In this document: one piece after another, positions 6,262 to 7,654 of the stretch
Position numbering within the stretch: the stretch's first letter is position 1
Layout of the letters: each line of letters opens with the position of its first letter
DNA from: Chroococcidiopsidaceae cyanobacterium CP_BM_RX_35
Lineage (GTDB): Bacteria > Cyanobacteriota > Cyanobacteriia > Cyanobacteriales > Chroococcidiopsidaceae
Assembly (NCBI GenBank): GCA_019242465.1
Contig: JAFAVL010000852.1
Coordinates: 1 to 7,654 of the forward strand
Length of the DNA: 7,654 nt
Reading direction: 5' to 3'
The notes under the pieces: model-generated
Told to the model about the DNA's origin: nothing
Databases searched by the model: none
What the model saw: only the letters and a program-made list of their open reading frames with translations
Program-made: the position numbers and the translations under genes

Positions 6262-7320
6262 ATGCAGCCAGCAGTTTACCGTATACTTGATGCGAATTTA
6301 GACCGGGCTCGTGAAGGCTTGCGGATTGTTGAAGAATGGTGCCGCTTTGGTCTGAATGCGCGAGCGCTGACGGATGAATGTAAGCAACTCAGACAGGAGT
6401 TAGCGAAATGGCACACGGCTGAACTTCGAGCTGCGCGAGATACCCCTGGCGATCTGGGCACAGAACTGACTCATCCTCAGGAAAAAAAACGTGATAATTT
6501 GGCAGCTCTGTTGCAAGCTAACTTCTGCCGGGTGGAAGAAGCGCTACGGGTGTTGGAAGAGTACGGTAAGCTTTACCACCAGGAGATGGGCGGTGCGTTT
6601 AAGCAAATGCGTTATCGCGTTTATTCCCTAGAAAGTAGGTTGTTGGGTTACCAGCGCCACCAGCTACTATGGCGATCGCACCTGTATTTAGTCACCTCTC
6701 CGGCAACAGGGCTACTGGCAACAGTAGAAGCAGCTCTCCAAGGGGGATTAACCCTCGTACAATACCGCGACAAAACTGCAGAAGATCGCGAGAAAGTAGC
6801 TCATGCTCAGGAACTGTGTCAGTTATGCCATCAGTACGGAGCAATCTTTATCCTGAACGACAGAGTGGATATAGCCTTGGCAGTAGATGCTGACGGTGTC
6901 CATCTGGGACAGCAAGACCTTTCCATTGCGATCACCAGGCAGCTACTCGGTCCCCAGCGTCTGATTGGTCGCTCTACAACCAACCCAGAGGAGATGCAGC
7001 GGGCGATTCAGGAGGGAGCAGACTATATTGGTGTTGGCCCGGTGTATGAAACACCAACTAAAGCGGATAAACCAGCAGCAGGACTAGATTACGTTCGCTA
7101 TGCTGCCGCCCACTCTCCTCTACCTTGGTTTGCCATTGGGGGAGTTGATTTGAATAATCTTAATGACGTACTCTCAGCTGGAGCAAAGCGTGTAGCTGTA
7201 GTGCGAGCGCTCATGGAAGCGGAACAACCGACTTTAGTAGCTCAGTATTTCATTTCTCAGTTGAATCGCGTTAATCGGCTAGAACCCAATAGTATCAGCG
7301 TTGCTCAGTCTCATGGCTAG
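6262..7320 (+). CDS. thiE: Thiamine-phosphate synthase with N-terminal extension domain
   Basis: ThiE joins HMP diphosphate and the carboxylated thiazole phosphate to make thiamine phosphate in the cytoplasm. The 352-residue protein is about 140 residues longer than stand-alone ThiE. Residues about 5-128 form a helical N-terminal domain (AVYRILDANLDRAREGLRIVEEWCRFG, then NFCRVEEALRVLEEYGK) seen in cyanobacterial and some other ThiE proteins; I recall it as Pfam ThiD2, whose activity I do not assert. The TIM-barrel synthase is about 139-335 and keeps its active-site signatures: QYRDK (167-171), NDR (199-201), DADGVHLGQ (209-217), GRSTT (236-240), GPVYETPTK (259-267) and AIGGV (291-295). The start is ATG 6262, fixed by an in-frame TAG at 6247-6249. 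An AGGGG at 6255-6259 is unusually close for a Shine-Dalgarno. Its stop lies inside thiS, so the two are almost certainly co-transcribed. Confidence 0.96.
   Translation: MQPAVYRILDANLDRAREGLRIVEEWCRFGLNARALTDECKQLRQELAKWHTAELRAARDTPGDLGTELTHPQEKKRDNLAALLQANFCRVEEALRVLEEYGKLYHQEMGGAFKQMRYRVYSLESRLLGYQRHQLLWRSHLYLVTSPATGLLATVEAALQGGLTLVQYRDKTAEDREKVAHAQELCQLCHQYGAIFILNDRVDIALAVDADGVHLGQQDLSIAITRQLLGPQRLIGRSTTNPEEMQRAIQEGADYIGVGPVYETPTKADKPAAGLDYVRYAAAHSPLPWFAIGGVDLNNLNDVLSAGAKRVAVVRALMEAEQPTLVAQYFISQLNRVNRLEPNSISVAQSHG
6672..6679. repeat. HIP1 core octamer GCGATCGC
   Basis: An exact octamer within thiE, in the segment joining the N-terminal domain to the barrel. Confidence 0.9.
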
Positions 7321-7525
7321 TCAAATTTCGCTTCAGGTCAACGGTGAAACGCGCACCTGTCCAGCTCAATCCCTATTGCCCGAGCTGCTAGAACTCCTGG
7401 GTTACAATCCCCGTCTGGTTGCAGTGGAGTATAACGGCGAAATTTTGCATCGCCAGTTCTGGCATGAAACTAGAGTCCAAGCAGGTGATTGCTTAGAGGT
7501 TGTTACGATTGTTGGGGGTGGGTGA
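7313..7525 (+). CDS. thiS: Thiamine biosynthesis sulfur carrier protein ThiS
   Basis: This is a 70-residue ubiquitin-like (beta-grasp) protein. Its C-terminal glycine is adenylated and converted to a thiocarboxylate that donates sulfur to thiazole synthase ThiG. The diagnostic features are the terminal VVTIVGGG ending in the required Gly-Gly, the first strand ISLQVNGE, the helix LLPELLELLGY, and VAVEYNGEILHRQFW before the last strands. ATG 7313 is taken as start; a TTG at 7301 in frame adds four residues without support. The first 8 bp overlap the end of thiE (ATGGCTAG), which implies translational coupling. ThiG, ThiF and ThiO partners are not in the window. Length and motifs are complete. 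Confidence 0.94.
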   Translation: MASQISLQVNGETRTCPAQSLLPELLELLGYNPRLVAVEYNGEILHRQFWHETRVQAGDCLEVVTIVGGG

Positions 7526-7557
7526 AAAGGAGGGGAGGAGGGGAAGAGAAAGAGAGG
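7524..7557. other. Uninterrupted polypurine tract after thiS
   Basis: Thirty-four consecutive purines on the plus strand start at the last base or so of the thiS stop region. The composition (GGGGAGGAGGGGAAGAG) is similar to the tract at 3003-3044 beside hfq. The function is not known from sequence; it may be low-complexity DNA or part of a dispersed element. Confidence 0.6.
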
Positions 7558-7560
7558 TAC

Positions 7561-7573
7561 GGGTATCTTACCC
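7561..7573. terminator. Small hairpin downstream of thiS, possible end of operon
   Basis: GGGTA-TCT-TACCC is a perfect 5-bp stem with a 3-bp loop, 36 bp after the thiS stop. No T-run follows, so it is not a canonical intrinsic terminator. The rest of the window to 7654 holds no recognisable gene; a 10-bp palindrome AATCTAGATT lies at 7614-7623. Confidence 0.25.
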
Positions 7574-7654
7574 AGGAATCCACCCTTCGGTTGCTGCTAA
7601 TAGAGGATGAGAGAATCTAGATTAGAAGAGTCAGGCAAGATGTAAAGATAAATG

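Noticed and set aside
6233..6301. A 22-residue upstream open frame (MSAQYSQQGQ...) overlapping the thiE start
   Set aside because: It has a proper ATG and overlaps thiE in another frame, which could suggest a leader peptide, but there is no Shine-Dalgarno, no informative residues and no evidence of translation.
7608..7654. Possible start of another gene at the right edge (ATG at 7608 or 7652)
   Set aside because: The frame from 7608 stops after 12 codons, and the ATG at 7652 is at the last bases of the window, so nothing can be supported.

Overview
The window looks like ordinary chromosomal DNA from a cyanobacterium. Three things point there: the octamer GCGATCGC (the core of HIP1) occurs five times in 7.65 kb, where chance would give about 0.1; the Hfq-like protein is the small divergent cyanobacterial type and sits beside dapF; and thiE carries the extra N-terminal domain typical of cyanobacteria. 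The genus cannot be fixed from what is visible. No mobile element, CRISPR array, rRNA or tRNA gene was recognised.

Layout from left to right. (1) Positions 1-381, minus strand: the first 127 codons of a secreted protein, probably the N-terminus of a cyanobacterial M23-type cell-wall peptidase, running off the left edge. (2) Divergent from it across 65 bp, a 766-residue CPA2 cation:proton antiporter with a cytoplasmic RCK regulatory module. (3) Convergent with the antiporter, a 72-codon hfq on the minus strand. (4) Divergent from hfq across a 159-bp spacer that holds a small palindromic, purine-rich repeat, dapF (diaminopimelate epimerase). (5) Overlapping the dapF 3' end by 18 bp on the opposite strand, a roughly 672-residue exported protein: signal peptide, DUF1565/parallel beta-helix, proline/serine-rich linker with an internal duplication, and a C-terminal SPOR-like domain. 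(6) Divergent from that, thiE (two-domain thiamine-phosphate synthase) and thiS (sulfur carrier), overlapping by 8 bp as an operon. (7) A 129-bp tail with a purine tract and a small hairpin.

Two functional themes are visible. One is the cell envelope: dapF makes meso-diaminopimelate for peptidoglycan cross-links, the SPOR-like protein probably binds peptidoglycan, and the partial left-edge gene is probably a peptidoglycan hydrolase. The other is thiamine synthesis: ThiS delivers sulfur for the thiazole ring and ThiE joins thiazole and pyrimidine. The antiporter and Hfq are separate housekeeping or regulatory functions. I see no convincing new multi-gene system. The points most worth a second look are the hfq leader (pyrimidine-rich, no Shine-Dalgarno, next to a repeat), the beta-helix/SPOR protein with its likely TTG start and duplicated linker, and the two-domain thiE.
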